From positions 1 to 64,000 of the forward strand of contig NZ_SOSI01000002.1 of assembly GCF_029760855.1 (NCBI RefSeq): DNA of 64,000 bases, in the 5' to 3' direction. The DNA is from Erythrobacter litoralis. GTDB lineage: Bacteria > Pseudomonadota > Alphaproteobacteria > Sphingomonadales > Sphingomonadaceae. A program made the translations under genes and the position numbers. The notes beneath the pieces were generated by a model. That model did no database searches, had not been told where the DNA came from, and saw only the letters and a program-made list of their open reading frames with translations. The first letter of the stretch is position 1; every line of letters starts with the position of its first letter. This document shows positions 18,619-28,123 of the stretch, one piece after another.

Positions 18619-19655
18619 TCGAGCCCCCTTCTCCGACGTTGCAATTGCGGATCGATGAAGACGCACTTGCCGAAAACTGGTGCGCGCTGAACGAGGTGAG
18701 CGGCAGCGCACGTGCCGGCGCTGCGGTAAAAGCGGATTGCTACGGATTGGGTGCGGACCGGTGCGTTCCGGTCCTGCGCGATGCGGGTTGCCGCGATTTC
18801 TTCGTCGCGCATTGGAGCGAGGTTGCTGGCGTCGTCGCACACGTCCCGGCCGCGCAGGTTGCCGTGCTGCATGGTCCGATCAGCGCCGCCGAATGCGAAT
18901 ATGCGCAAGCGACGGGCGCGGTACCTGTCATCAACTCCGTGATCCAAGCCGAACTCTGGGCCGCGAACGGGGGCGGGGCGTGCCACCTGATGGTCGATAC
19001 CGGGATCAACCGGCTCGGTATTCGGCCGGAAGAGGCCGATCACCCTGCGATCCGAATGCTCGACGTAAGCGTCCTGATGAGCCACCTCGCGGATGCGGAT
19101 GTCGATGGAGCGATGAACGCGCAGCAACTCGCCGCCTTCGAAAACGTACGCGCGCACATACCGCATCGCGAAACCAGCTTGTCGAATAGCGCCGGCATCG
19201 GTCTTGGCGACGACTACCGCTTCGATCTGACCCGGCCGGGTCTCGCCCTCTATGGCGGGGTTCCGCGTAGGGAACTAGCCAGCAAGATCCGACAGGTTGC
19301 TTACCCCCGCGCCGCTATTCTTCAGACGCGGTGGATCGAGGCCGGGGAAGCCGTCGGTTACAATGCGACTTTTCGTGCTACCGAACGAATGCGCATCGGT
19401 GTCGTCTCCCTCGGCTATGCGGACGGTATCCTGCGCGCATGGGGCGGGGCGGCGCTCGCGCATGAAGGGCGGTGTCTGCCCATTCTTGGCAAGGTCTCGA
19501 TGGACATGATCGTGCTCGATCTCGCCGACGCGGCGGATATTGGAGAGGGTGACTGGGTCAACCTCCCGTATCGCCTTCCCGATGCTGCGCAACAAACCGG
19601 TCTGTCGCAATACGAATTGCTGACGCTATTGGGCAATCGCTTCGCACGGACATAG
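18615..19655 (+). CDS. alr: Alanine racemase
   Basis: PLP-dependent racemase of 346 aa making D-alanine for peptidoglycan. The PLP lysine lies in GAAVKADCYGLGAD, the NRLGI substrate-side motif is in DTGINRLGIRPEE, and the catalytic tyrosine is in EAVGYNATF, followed by GYADGILRAWGG and KVSMDMIVLDL. The GTG start at 18615 is chosen because it overlaps the transporter stop (GTGA) and fits family length; the open frame further 5' is inside the transporter gene. The pairing with a transporter is not informative. Confidence 0.93.
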   Translation: MIEPPSPTLQLRIDEDALAENWCALNEVSGSARAGAAVKADCYGLGADRCVPVLRDAGCRDFFVAHWSEVAGVVAHVPAAQVAVLHGPISAAECEYAQATGAVPVINSVIQAELWAANGGGACHLMVDTGINRLGIRPEEADHPAIRMLDVSVLMSHLADADVDGAMNAQQLAAFENVRAHIPHRETSLSNSAGIGLGDDYRFDLTRPGLALYGGVPRRELASKIRQVAYPRAAILQTRWIEAGEAVGYNATFRATERMRIGVVSLGYADGILRAWGGAALAHEGRCLPILGKVSMDMIVLDLADAADIGEGDWVNLPYRLPDAAQQTGLSQYELLTLLGNRFART

Positions 19656-19670
19656 CGCCATTGCACGCTT

Positions 19671-19710
19671 CATTGTGCAGGTGCTAAGAAGGCAAATAAG
19701 CTGCACAATG
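19671..19710. promoter_or_regulatory. Perfect inverted repeat upstream of phaR (candidate operator)
   Basis: CATTGTGCAG (19671-19680) and its exact reverse complement CTGCACAATG (19701-19710), separated by 20 bases so that the centres are about three helical turns apart. A further TTGCAC lies at 19661. The right arm abuts the GGGGAGG ribosome site of phaR. PhaR proteins bind TGC-rich sites and autoregulate in other alphaproteobacteria, so an autoregulatory operator is the simplest reading. An mRNA hairpin is the alternative. Confidence 0.5.
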
Positions 19711-19725
19711 GGGAGGCATCTGCGC

Positions 19726-20289
19726 ATGGCCCGGAAGACCGCCGAAGGCGAACCGATCATCATCAAGAAATACGCCAACCGGCGGCTCTACAATACCGAC
19801 ACCAGCAGCTACATCACGCTCGACGATTTGGCCGAAATGGTGCGCGAGAATGTGGACTTTCAGGTTCTCGACGCCAAGACCGGCGACGATATCACGCACA
19901 CGATACTCACGCAGATCATCGTGGAAGAAGAAGCCAGCGGCGGCTCGCAAATGCTCCCCGTCAGCTTCCTGCGCGATCTCATCGGAATGTACGGCAATTC
20001 GATGTCCTCAATGATGCCGACCTATCTCGAAGCCAGCATGATCGCCTTCCGCAAGAACCGCGAGCAGCTGCAAGAGGTTTTCCAGACCGGAATGGGTGCC
20101 AACCCCTTCACCGCGATGGCGGAAACGAACCTGCGCATGATGCGCAGCGCGGCGCAGGCGTTCATGCCGGGGACGATGCCGAAAACCAGCCAAGACGGGG
20201 AAGGGGCAGAGATCAAGGCCGACGATCTGTCCGAAATGCGCGCGCAGCTTGCCGCAATGCAAAAGAAGCTCGACGAACTCGGTAAATGA
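19726..20289 (+). CDS. phaR: Polyhydroxyalkanoate synthesis regulator PhaR
   Basis: Regulator of 187 aa. The N-terminal PHB/PHA accumulation regulator DNA-binding domain (about 8-70) is unmistakable: IIIKKYANRRLYNTDTSSYI and LDDLAEMVRENVDFQVLDAK. It is followed by a helical region that binds PHA granules in known homologues (SFLRDLIGMYGNSMSSMMP) and a C-terminal coiled coil. It represses phasin genes when no polymer is present. Start 19726 is set by GGGGAGG nine bases upstream; ATG 19708 lies inside the inverted repeat. No phaC or phasin gene is in the window. Confidence 0.92.
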   Translation: MARKTAEGEPIIIKKYANRRLYNTDTSSYITLDDLAEMVRENVDFQVLDAKTGDDITHTILTQIIVEEEASGGSQMLPVSFLRDLIGMYGNSMSSMMPTYLEASMIAFRKNREQLQEVFQTGMGANPFTAMAETNLRMMRSAAQAFMPGTMPKTSQDGEGAEIKADDLSEMRAQLAAMQKKLDELGK

Positions 20290-20343
20290 CGTAAGCGGCG
20301 CGGCTCGCCGCATTATCGAACACAAGACAGGAATACCGAAAAC

Positions 20344-21885
20344 ATGGCCCAGATCCGCCATGCGCTGACCACCAAGCGTGCCGATGATTTTGCCGCCTGG
20401 TACCAGGAAGTCATCGCCGCTGCCGAAATGGCCGAGGAATCAGGTGTGCGCGGCTGCATGGTCATTCGCCCATGGGGCTGGGGCATATGGGAGCGGATGC
20501 AGCGCCTGCTGGACGACCGGATCAAGGCGACCGGACATGACAACGCCTATTTCCCCCTCTTCATTCCCCTGTCGAATTTCGAGCGCGAAGCGGAGCATGT
20601 CGAAGGCTTTGCGAAGGAAATGGCGGTCGTCACGCACCATCGCCTTATCGCGGGCAAAGATGGCGGGCTGGTGCCCGATCCGGAAGCGAAGCTTGAAGAG
20701 CCGCTGGTCGTGCGCCCGACGTCGGAAACCATCATCGGCGATGCAATGGCGCGCTGGGTGCAGAGCTGGCGCGATCTGCCCCTGAAGCTCAACCAGTGGG
20801 CCAATGTGGTGCGTTGGGAAATGCGCACCCGCATGTTCTTGCGCACCAGCGAATTCCTCTGGCAGGAAGGGCATACGGCCCACGCCGACGAGGCCGAAGC
20901 GCGCGAGCACACCCAGACCATGCTCGAAGTCTATCGCGCGTTCGCGGACGAGGATCTGGCCCTTGGGGTGGTTGCGGGCGAGAAGCCGGAGAACGAGCGC
21001 TTCCCCGGCGCCGTCGAGACCTGGTCAATCGAGGCGATGATGCAGGACGGCAAGGCATTGCAGGCCGGCACAAGCCATTATCTCGGTACCAATTTCAGTC
21101 AGGCCAGCGGCATCAAGTATCAGAACCGCGACGGCGGAGAGAACCTGTGCCACACGACCAGCTGGGGGGTCTCCACCCGCATGGTCGGCGGCGTCATCAT
21201 GACGCATGGCGACGACGATGGGTTGCGCTTGCCCCCGGCAATCGCACCGCAGCAGGTCGTGATCCTGCCGATGCTGCGCGACAAGCCCGAAGACGAGGCG
21301 CTAATCTCCTATTGCGAAGGCCTTCGCGCCACGCTCGCCGGACAGACCGCACTGGGTGAGAAAGTGCGTGTGCTGCTCGATACGAAGCCGGGCAAGGCCG
21401 CGGCCAAGCGGTGGGACTGGGTGCGCAAAGGCGCACCGGTCATTATCGAGGTGGGCGGTCGGGATATGGAAAACGGCGTCGTCAGCTTGCTCCGCCGCGA
21501 CCGGTTGTGGGACGAGGCCACCGGTAAGCCCGCTTTCCAGACCCCGACGAAGGACATAGCCGGCCAGACCGTGCCCGACATTCTTGGCGATATGCAGGCC
21601 GCGCTGCTTACTCAAGCGGCGGAGCGGCGCGAAGCAAATATCACCCGCGGCGTCGGTTCGTGGGACGAGGTGGTGGCGTTCTTCACAGGATCGCGCTATC
21701 CGGGGTGGATCGAGGTGCAATGGTCCAAACCGACGGGTGATGCGCTCGATCAGGTCGTCGAAAAGCTCAAGGCGCACAAACTCACGATCCGCAACGTGCC
21801 GATAGGTGCGGCTCCGGTGGAGGGGGGCTGTATCTTCTCGGGCAATCCGGCGGTCGAGAGGATCCTGATCGGCAAAGCCTACTAG
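20344..21885 (+). CDS. proS: Prolyl-tRNA synthetase, archaeal/eukaryotic-type (ProS type 3)
   Basis: Class II synthetase of 513 aa charging tRNA-Pro. Its architecture is the short type without the bacterial editing (INS) insertion: RPTSETIIG in motif 2 context, LNQWANVVRWE, RTSEFLWQEGHTAHA, and TSHYLGTNFSQASG before motif 3 (STRMVGGVIMTHGDD). A HGTP anticodon domain follows, then a C-terminal domain ending in Tyr (ILIGKAY), a hallmark of the archaeal/eukaryotic type. Most alphaproteobacteria carry a shorter bacterial ProS type 2, so this points to ancient replacement. The type is judged by eye. Confidence 0.92.
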   Translation: MAQIRHALTTKRADDFAAWYQEVIAAAEMAEESGVRGCMVIRPWGWGIWERMQRLLDDRIKATGHDNAYFPLFIPLSNFEREAEHVEGFAKEMAVVTHHRLIAGKDGGLVPDPEAKLEEPLVVRPTSETIIGDAMARWVQSWRDLPLKLNQWANVVRWEMRTRMFLRTSEFLWQEGHTAHADEAEAREHTQTMLEVYRAFADEDLALGVVAGEKPENERFPGAVETWSIEAMMQDGKALQAGTSHYLGTNFSQASGIKYQNRDGGENLCHTTSWGVSTRMVGGVIMTHGDDDGLRLPPAIAPQQVVILPMLRDKPEDEALISYCEGLRATLAGQTALGEKVRVLLDTKPGKAAAKRWDWVRKGAPVIIEVGGRDMENGVVSLLRRDRLWDEATGKPAFQTPTKDIAGQTVPDILGDMQAALLTQAAERREANITRGVGSWDEVVAFFTGSRYPGWIEVQWSKPTGDALDQVVEKLKAHKLTIRNVPIGAAPVEGGCIFSGNPAVERILIGKAY

Positions 21886-21921
21886 GTTGATTCGGCAAGC
21901 GAATGGGTCGAGACAGGGGGT

Positions 21922-23313
21922 ATGAGAAAACTTCCCTTCCTCGCCATCGCCGTCCTTTCCGCCCCGCTGTGCGCGCAGGACGATCCCGGTCCGCAGGTTT
22001 CGACCGAGCGGATGCAAGACGATATGGACACCATCGTCGGCTTCGGCACCCGGCATACGCTTTCGACGCAGACCGATCCCGAACGTGGGATCGGCGCCGC
22101 GGTCGACTGGGCGCTGGCCGAATTTGGGCGGATCGGCGCGAATTGTGGCGATTGTCTCGAAGTCATGCCGGTAGGACGGACCGTTGAAGCGGATGGGCGG
22201 CGCATTCCGCAGCCGACCCTCATCCGCAATGCCGTCGCAATCCAGCGCGGGAGCGAGCGCCCGAACGAAGTCATCATCGTGCAAGGCCATTACGACAGCC
22301 GGGTCACGGATGCCCTCGACGGAACGAGCGATGCGCCCGGTGCGAACGACGACGGCTCGGGCAGCGTCATGATTCTGGAGGCGGCGCGCATCCTCTCGCA
22401 AAAAGAGTACCCCTCCACGATCATTTACGCTCTTCTGAGCGGCGAAGAGCAGGGGCTTTATGGCGCCGGCATCTTGGCTGACTGGGTCGCTGAGCAAGGA
22501 ATGACAGTGAAGGCGGTCCTCAACAACGACATGATCGGCAATAGCTGCGGCAGCGACGGGTTCTGCGATCCCGACCATCTGCGCATCTTCTCCGAAGGTC
22601 CGCGCGCCGACCTGACAGACGACATCCGGGCAAGCCAGCGCCGTTTTGGCGGCGAGAACGATTCCCCGGGCCGTAACCTCTCGCGCTGGCTCGACGATCT
22701 GGCGCAGGACTATCCGCAAGGGATGCAGGTCCGGCAAATCTGGCGGACCGACCGGATGGGCAGGGGCGGCGACCAGATACCGTTTCTCGACCGCGGCTAT
22801 CCTGCCGTGCGCCTGACTGTGTCGGTCGAGGATTACGAGCACCAACATCAGGATTTGCGGACCGAGGACGGCATCGTCTATGGCGATACGCCCGATGAAC
22901 TGGATTGGGATTACCTCACGCGAGCCGCACAGTTGAATGTTCGCGCGCTCGATCGTCTGGCGCAGGTACCGATGCCGCCGGTGGTGGAAGCGGATGCCGC
23001 AGTGCGTGTCGATACGGGGCTAAGCTGGCAACCGGTTGCCGGGGCGGACAGCTATCGTATCCGCGTGCGCCGCACGACCGACGCCGGCTGGCTAGACGAA
23101 GCGCCGGACGGAAACAACGGCATCGAATGGAGCCCCACTGTTGCGGCATCGGCTGGGGCGGCGGATGGCTTTTCCATCGCCGTGCCGTTGCGCGGCGACG
23201 ATTGGCTGTTTGGCGTACAGTCCTGTAACGGCGAGGTATGCAGCCCCGTTTCCAGTGCCGTTCCCGCCGGCGAGTTCGCGCCGATCGCGATCGCCGAGGA
23301 TGACAGCGCGTAG
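21922..23313 (+). CDS. Secreted M28 family zinc peptidase
   Basis: Exported protein of 463 aa with a signal peptide (about 1-19, cleavage LCA before QDD). The M28 aminopeptidase-type core has its metal and catalytic residues: GHYDS (His, Asp), GANDDGSGSV (bridging Asp), SGEEQGLYGA (catalytic Glu and metal Glu) and NNDMIGN. The last ~100 residues form a separate beta domain of fibronectin III-like look (LSWQPVAGADSYRIRVRRTT). Probably takes up or recycles peptides in the periplasm; specificity is not visible. It lies 36 bases after proS. Confidence 0.87.
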   Translation: MRKLPFLAIAVLSAPLCAQDDPGPQVSTERMQDDMDTIVGFGTRHTLSTQTDPERGIGAAVDWALAEFGRIGANCGDCLEVMPVGRTVEADGRRIPQPTLIRNAVAIQRGSERPNEVIIVQGHYDSRVTDALDGTSDAPGANDDGSGSVMILEAARILSQKEYPSTIIYALLSGEEQGLYGAGILADWVAEQGMTVKAVLNNDMIGNSCGSDGFCDPDHLRIFSEGPRADLTDDIRASQRRFGGENDSPGRNLSRWLDDLAQDYPQGMQVRQIWRTDRMGRGGDQIPFLDRGYPAVRLTVSVEDYEHQHQDLRTEDGIVYGDTPDELDWDYLTRAAQLNVRALDRLAQVPMPPVVEADAAVRVDTGLSWQPVAGADSYRIRVRRTTDAGWLDEAPDGNNGIEWSPTVAASAGAADGFSIAVPLRGDDWLFGVQSCNGEVCSPVSSAVPAGEFAPIAIAEDDSA

Positions 23314-23334
23314 GCCCGTCCCCATATAGGCAGC

Positions 23335-25626
23335 ATGACAAAACAGAACAAAGAGCGAGGGAAGCAGGGGCTTCCCTCGCAAACAGAAATACTCGAATTC
23401 ATTCAAACTGCGGACGGTCCTGCCGGCAAACGCGAGATCGCGAAGGCTTTCGGCATCAAGGGGCAGGACAAGATCGCGCTGAAGAAGCGCCTGAAGGACA
23501 TGGCCGAAGAAGGCCTGATCGACGGCAAGAAAACCGCCTATCACCGGATGGGCGGCGTCCCCAAGGTAACGGTACTCAAGGTCGTCGAGATCGCGGACGG
23601 CGAGCCCGTCGCCGAGCCGGAAAGTTGGCCCGAGGATGCGCCCGAAAAGCCGCCTCGCCTAACGGTGAAGGAAGGGAAGAAAGTTGCGGCGTTAAAGCGC
23701 GGCGACCGCTTCCTTGCCCGGACCGAGGAACGCGGCAAGGGATGGATTGCCCATCCGATGAAGAAGCTGCCCGCGCGTAGCGAAGGCTTGATGGGTGTCG
23801 TCGAGTTCGACGGCGGCGGCAAGCCATGGCTTGCCCCGGTCGACAAGCGGGTGCGAAATTCTTCGCCCATCTCCGACCTCGGCGGTGCGGAGGAAGGTGA
23901 ACTGGTGCTGTGCGAACGAACCGGCAAGTCTGCGCGATCGAGCGTGAAGGTGGTCGAGGTGGTCGGCGATCCGCTCGCGCCCGGTGCCTTTAGCCTGATC
24001 GCCATTGCGAAGCACGGCATCCCGCACGTCTTCCCGCAGGAAGCGCTGGACGAGGCGCAAGCGGTCACTGACCTGCCGCTGTCCGAGGACAAGCGCGAGG
24101 ACCTGCGCAATGTGCCGATCGTCGCCATCGATCCCGCCGATGCGCGCGATCACGACGATGCGATCTGGGCCGAACCGGATGGCGAGGGCGGCTATCGCGC
24201 CATCGTCGCGATCGCCGATGTCAGCTATTACGTGCGGCCCCGCGGGGCGCTGGACCGCGAGGCGAGGAAGCGCGGCAACTCGGTCTATTTCCCCGACCGC
24301 GTCGTGCCGATGCTGCCCGAAATCCTCAGCGCGGACATCTGTTCGCTGGTAGAGGACGAAGACCGTGCGGCAATGGCGTGCCACCTGCGGATTTCACCCG
24401 AGGGAAAGATTACCGAGTGGCGCTTTACTCGTGCCATCGTGCGGCTCGCGGCAAATATCGCCTACGAGGATGCGCAGAAGGCTATCGACGACGGCAGCGC
24501 CGACGAGAACCTGAAGAACCTGTGGGGCGCGTGGGATCTCCTTTTCACGGCCCGCAACGATCGCGACCCGCTCGATCTCGACATGCCAGAACGGCAGGTG
24601 AAGCTGAACGACAAGGGCCGCATTGCCGAAATCGCGCTGCGCGAACGGCTCGACGCGCACCGCGTAGTCGAGGACTTCATGATCGCCGCTAACGTCGCGG
24701 CCGCAAAGGCTTTGGAGGCGAAGAAGGCGCCGGTCGTCTATCGCGTTCATGAAACGCCGAGCCGCGAGAAGCTCATCGCCTTTCGCGATTACCTGCAATC
24801 GCAAGGCCGCAAGTTCGCGATGGGTCAGGTCATCACGCCGGGCCTGTTCAATCGTCTGATCAAGGACGTTTCCGATCCGGCGGAGAAGGCACTGATTATG
24901 GAAGCGGTGCTGCGCAGCCAGACGCAGGCCTATTACGGCCCTGCCAATTCCGGCCATTTCGGCCTCGCCCTCGGCAGCTATGCGCATTTCACCTCGCCCA
25001 TTCGCCGCTATGCCGACTTGCTGGTGCACCGCGCGCTGGTGGACGCATACGGTCTTGAGCAGCCAAAACCGAAGGGCGACATTCCGGACACCACCGGTCT
25101 CTCCGACCGCGACAAGAGCGCTCTGGGCAATATCACCGACGCCATCAGCCAGACCGAACGCCGCGCAATGGAAGCGGAGCGCGATACGATCGACCGCTAC
25201 GTCGCAGCCTACCTTTCGGAACGGGTCGGAGAGACGTTCAAGACGCGCATCACCGGCGTACAGGGCTTCGGGTTCTTCGCCACCATTGAGGGTTTGGGGG
25301 GCGACGGTCTCGTACCCGTCAGCACGCTAGGTCGCGAATACTTTCGCTACGAAGAAGCCTCTCAAACGCTCGTGGGCGAAAACAGCGGCACGCAATATGC
25401 CGTCGGCGATAAGCTCGAACTGAAGCTCGCCGAAGCCAATGCGCTGACTGGCGCACTCAAATTCGAGGTCCCGGACAGCGAAGGCAAACCGATCGAGAAG
25501 CGCGGCAATCGTCCGCCGCCGAAGAAGCGTCCGGAAAAGGGGAAGGGCGCGCCGCGGCAGAAGCACGACCCGAACAAGCGCGGCCGCCCCGGCAATATCC
25601 GCCACCAGGGGCGCAAGCGCAAATAG
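23335..25626 (+). CDS. rnr: Ribonuclease R
   Basis: Processive 3'-5' exoribonuclease of 763 aa that degrades structured RNA. In order: an N-terminal winged-helix-like segment (about 10-75), cold-shock-like OB domains, the RNB catalytic domain with the metal-binding aspartates in DPADARDHDDAIW and the signature HFTSPIRRYADLLVHRAL, an S1 domain (about 630-710) and a Lys/Arg/Pro-rich tail ending RHQGRKRK. Length is normal. It follows the M28 peptidase by 21 bases and is probably independent in function. Confidence 0.95.
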   Translation: MTKQNKERGKQGLPSQTEILEFIQTADGPAGKREIAKAFGIKGQDKIALKKRLKDMAEEGLIDGKKTAYHRMGGVPKVTVLKVVEIADGEPVAEPESWPEDAPEKPPRLTVKEGKKVAALKRGDRFLARTEERGKGWIAHPMKKLPARSEGLMGVVEFDGGGKPWLAPVDKRVRNSSPISDLGGAEEGELVLCERTGKSARSSVKVVEVVGDPLAPGAFSLIAIAKHGIPHVFPQEALDEAQAVTDLPLSEDKREDLRNVPIVAIDPADARDHDDAIWAEPDGEGGYRAIVAIADVSYYVRPRGALDREARKRGNSVYFPDRVVPMLPEILSADICSLVEDEDRAAMACHLRISPEGKITEWRFTRAIVRLAANIAYEDAQKAIDDGSADENLKNLWGAWDLLFTARNDRDPLDLDMPERQVKLNDKGRIAEIALRERLDAHRVVEDFMIAANVAAAKALEAKKAPVVYRVHETPSREKLIAFRDYLQSQGRKFAMGQVITPGLFNRLIKDVSDPAEKALIMEAVLRSQTQAYYGPANSGHFGLALGSYAHFTSPIRRYADLLVHRALVDAYGLEQPKPKGDIPDTTGLSDRDKSALGNITDAISQTERRAMEAERDTIDRYVAAYLSERVGETFKTRITGVQGFGFFATIEGLGGDGLVPVSTLGREYFRYEEASQTLVGENSGTQYAVGDKLELKLAEANALTGALKFEVPDSEGKPIEKRGNRPPPKKRPEKGKGAPRQKHDPNKRGRPGNIRHQGRKRK

Positions 25627-25673
25627 CGGAACGCACCGGGCCGCCGGGCGCTTGATGAGCAAAGGAGAAACCC

Positions 25674-26189
25674 ATGCTCAAGCCCGGCGACACCGCCCCC
25701 GATATCGACCTGCCGCTCACCATCGACGCGCGCTTCAAACTGTCCGACCAGAGCCCCGAACAGTTCACCATGCTGGTGTTCTATCGCGGCAAGCACTGCC
25801 CGATCTGCAAGAAGTATCTGACCGAAATCGGTAGCCGCCTGCGCGAAATCACCGATCGCGGGGTCAACGTGTTTGCCGTTTCGATGGACGACGAGGATCG
25901 CGCGATGGTGGTCGATAAGGAATGGAACACCGGCGATTTGCCTCTGGCCTACGACATGAGTGAGGATATGGCCCGCGAATGGGGCCTGTTCGTTTCGAGC
26001 AAGCGAGAAGGCAGCGAAGAACCCGATACCTTTTCCGAACCCGGCCTGTTTCTCATCCGCCCGGACCGGACCGTCTATTTCGCGCAGGTCCAGAGCGCGC
26101 CGTTCACGCGGCCCGACCTCGATCAACTGATGGACGGTTTGGATATCATCAAGAAGAACGATTACCCGCCACGCGGCATGGCGACCTGA
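25674..26189 (+). CDS. Peroxiredoxin-like (AhpC/TSA) protein
   Basis: Thioredoxin-fold protein of 171 aa. The N-terminus LKPGDTAPDIDLPL is typical of AhpC/TSA proteins, and the active site is a CxxC (FYRGKHCPICKKYL, Cys43 and Cys46) rather than the usual PxxxTxxC peroxiredoxin motif, so a thiol-disulfide or atypical peroxidase role is likely. A WGLFVSS segment and the C-terminal SAPFTRPDLDQ are characteristic of this subgroup. No signal peptide, so cytoplasmic. AAAGGAGAA precedes ATG. It is convergent with the universal stress gene. Confidence 0.85.
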   Translation: MLKPGDTAPDIDLPLTIDARFKLSDQSPEQFTMLVFYRGKHCPICKKYLTEIGSRLREITDRGVNVFAVSMDDEDRAMVVDKEWNTGDLPLAYDMSEDMAREWGLFVSSKREGSEEPDTFSEPGLFLIRPDRTVYFAQVQSAPFTRPDLDQLMDGLDIIKKNDYPPRGMAT

Positions 26190-26195
26190 GCCGCG

Positions 26196-26648
26196 TCAGG
26201 CCAGTTCGTCGATCCGCTCGCGCGAAAGGCTGCCGGGAATGAGATAGAGCGGGCAGGGAATTTCCGTGGCGTGAGCGGCGAAATAGCTCACCAGCGGACC
26301 CGGCCCGCCATCCAGCCCGACGCCCAGCACCAGCGCGGCGACCTCATCGTTTTCTTCGAGATAGCGTCGCACCACATCCACCGCGGCGCCAGGGCGAACG
26401 GCGATGATCGGCATCTTGCCCATCTCGCCGAAGATGTTTCCTGCGGCATTGTTGGCCATCACCTCGGCCCGCTCGCGCGCTTCCTGCTCGATCGTCGCCT
26501 GCACGCTGCCGAAGGCATTGAACGTCTGCTGCGGCACGAGCGCGAGGATATGCACCGATCCGCCGGTTTTCACCGCGCGAAGCGAGGCGAAGCGCAGCGC
26601 GCTTTTGGCCTCTTCGGTCTCGTCCATCACCACGAGGTAGATACGCAT
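26196..26648 (-). CDS. Universal stress protein (UspA family)
   Basis: Single Usp domain of 150 aa. The start RIYLVVMDETEEAKSALRFA is the usual first beta strand and helix; the central VRPGAAVDVVRRYLEEN precedes a strand VAALVLGVGL and the nucleotide-side glycines GLDGGPGPLVSYF, ending in PCPLYLIPG. Such proteins bind ATP or AMP and modulate stress tolerance; the partner is unknown. ATG 26648 has GAGGAA at good spacing, better than the GTG/ATG region at 26669. It is divergent from pdhC with about 130 bases between. Confidence 0.87.
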   Translation of the reverse strand: MRIYLVVMDETEEAKSALRFASLRAVKTGGSVHILALVPQQTFNAFGSVQATIEQEARERAEVMANNAAGNIFGEMGKMPIIAVRPGAAVDVVRRYLEENDEVAALVLGVGLDGGPGPLVSYFAAHATEIPCPLYLIPGSLSRERIDELA

Positions 26649-26776
26649 TTGCCAGGTTCCTCTCCGCATCGCGGCCTACGCCTTCATTCGTATTCTGCGC
26701 AAGCACCTTGCGGCGCGCGCCGCTTTTGGCCAGAGGCGGTGGGACAGTCTAATCCAGCAAGGACGTAACGTCGCGC

Positions 26777-28123
26777 ATGCCTACTCCGATCAAGATGCCC
26801 GCCCTTTCGCCCACCATGGAAGAGGGCACGCTAGCCAAGTGGCTGGTCAAGCCGGGCGACGCGATCTCCGCCGGCGACATCATGGCCGAGATCGAGACCG
26901 ACAAGGCGACGATGGAATTCGAAGCGGTCGATGAGGGTACGCTCGCCTCGATCGAGGTGGAGGAAGGGACCGACGGCGTGAAGGTCGGCACCGTCATCGC
27001 CATGCTCGCCATGGAAGGCGAGGATGTGGAGGAAGCCGCGAAGGCCGCACCGTCCGGCGATGCTGCGAACGAAACGGCGGCGAAGGAAGAACGCGAGGAA
27101 AAGGTTTCCGAAGAGGAGCGGCGGACGGAGGAAACCTCTGCTTCTCCAGCTAGCCCTGAGCCTGCCGAAGGCTCGTCCTCCACTTCCAAAACAGAGTCCG
27201 ATAAGGGCGACAGGATTTTCGCCTCGCCTCTCGCCCGGCGTATAGCCGAGCAGAAGGGTCTCGATCTTTCACAGGTCTCGGGTTCCGGTCCGCGCGGCCG
27301 CATTATTAAGGCTGATGTCGAGAACGCCGAACCGGGCAAGGCATCCGAAACATCCGCCGGCAAGACCGATGGCCTCGGCGAAATGGACGCGCCGCGGACG
27401 CCGAGCCAGACTCCGGCGGAAAGCGAATTCGGCGCACCGTACGAAGCGCAAAAGCTCAATAATGTCCGCAAAGTCATCGCGCGCCGCCTGACCGAGGCGA
27501 AGCAGACCATTCCGCACATCTACCTTACCGTCGACGTGCGCCTCGATGCGCTGCTCAAGCTGCGCGGCGAACTCAACACAAGCCTCGAGGCGGACGGGGT
27601 GAAGCTTTCGGTCAACGATCTGCTGATCAAGGCGCTGGCCCGCGCGTTGCAGCGTGTGCCCAAATGCAATGTCAGCTTCCAGGGCGACGAACTGCACCAG
27701 TATACGCGGGAGGATATCTCGGTCGCGGTCGCCGCACCCTCGGGCCTCATCACGCCGATCATCGTCGATGCCGGGCGCAAGGGCCTTGCGCAGATCTCGT
27801 CCGAGATGAAGGAGCTTGCCGGCAAGGCGCGCGACGGCAAGCTGCAGCCGCATGAGTATCAGGGCGGCACCGCCTCGCTCTCCAATCTCGGCATGTTCGG
27901 TACCAAGCAGTTCGACGCCGTGATCAACCCTCCGCAGGCGATGATCCTCGCGGTCGGCGCGGGCGAGCAGCGCCCGCATGTCATTGACGGCGCGCTGGGT
28001 GTAGCAACCGTGATGAGCGCCACCGGCAGCTTCGATCACCGCGCCATCGACGGCGCAGACGGCGCAGCGCTGATGCAGGCGTTCCAGCAGCTGGTCGAGA
28101 ACCCGATGGGGCTGGTGGTTTGA
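26777..28123 (+). CDS. pdhC: Pyruvate dehydrogenase E2 (dihydrolipoamide acetyltransferase)
   Basis: E2 core of the pyruvate dehydrogenase complex, 448 aa. One lipoyl domain (about 1-80) with the lipoylated lysine in ETDKATME; a long acidic and Ala/Pro-rich linker; the E3/E1-binding domain [20 protein letters not shown] (about 155-190); a second linker; and the acetyltransferase domain with the active-site motif [13 protein letters not shown] near the end. E1 genes (pdhA/pdhB) are not adjacent; E3 (lpd) follows two genes downstream. The stop overlaps the next gene as TTGA. Confidence 0.95.
   Translation: MPTPIKMPALSPTMEEGTLAKWLVKPGDAISAGDIMAEIETDKATMEFEAVDEGTLASIEVEEGTDGVKVGTVIAMLAMEGEDVEEAAKAAPSGDAANETAAKEEREEKVSEEERRTEETSASPASPEPAEGSSSTSKTESDKGDRIFASPLARRIAEQKGLDLSQVSGSGPRGRIIKADVENAEPGKASETSAGKTDGLGEMDAPRTPSQTPAESEFGAPYEAQKLNNVRKVIARRLTEAKQTIPHIYLTVDVRLDALLKLRGELNTSLEADGVKLSVNDLLIKALARALQRVPKCNVSFQGDELHQYTREDISVAVAAPSGLITPIIVDAGRKGLAQISSEMKELAGKARDGKLQPHEYQGGTASLSNLGMFGTKQFDAVINPPQAMILAVGAGEQRPHVIDGALGVATVMSATGSFDHRAIDGADGAALMQAFQQLVENPMGLVV

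Noticed and set aside
21301..22848. 515-codon minus-strand frame across proS and the M28 peptidase
   Set aside because: Covers two real genes on the other strand; composition is that of a shadow frame.
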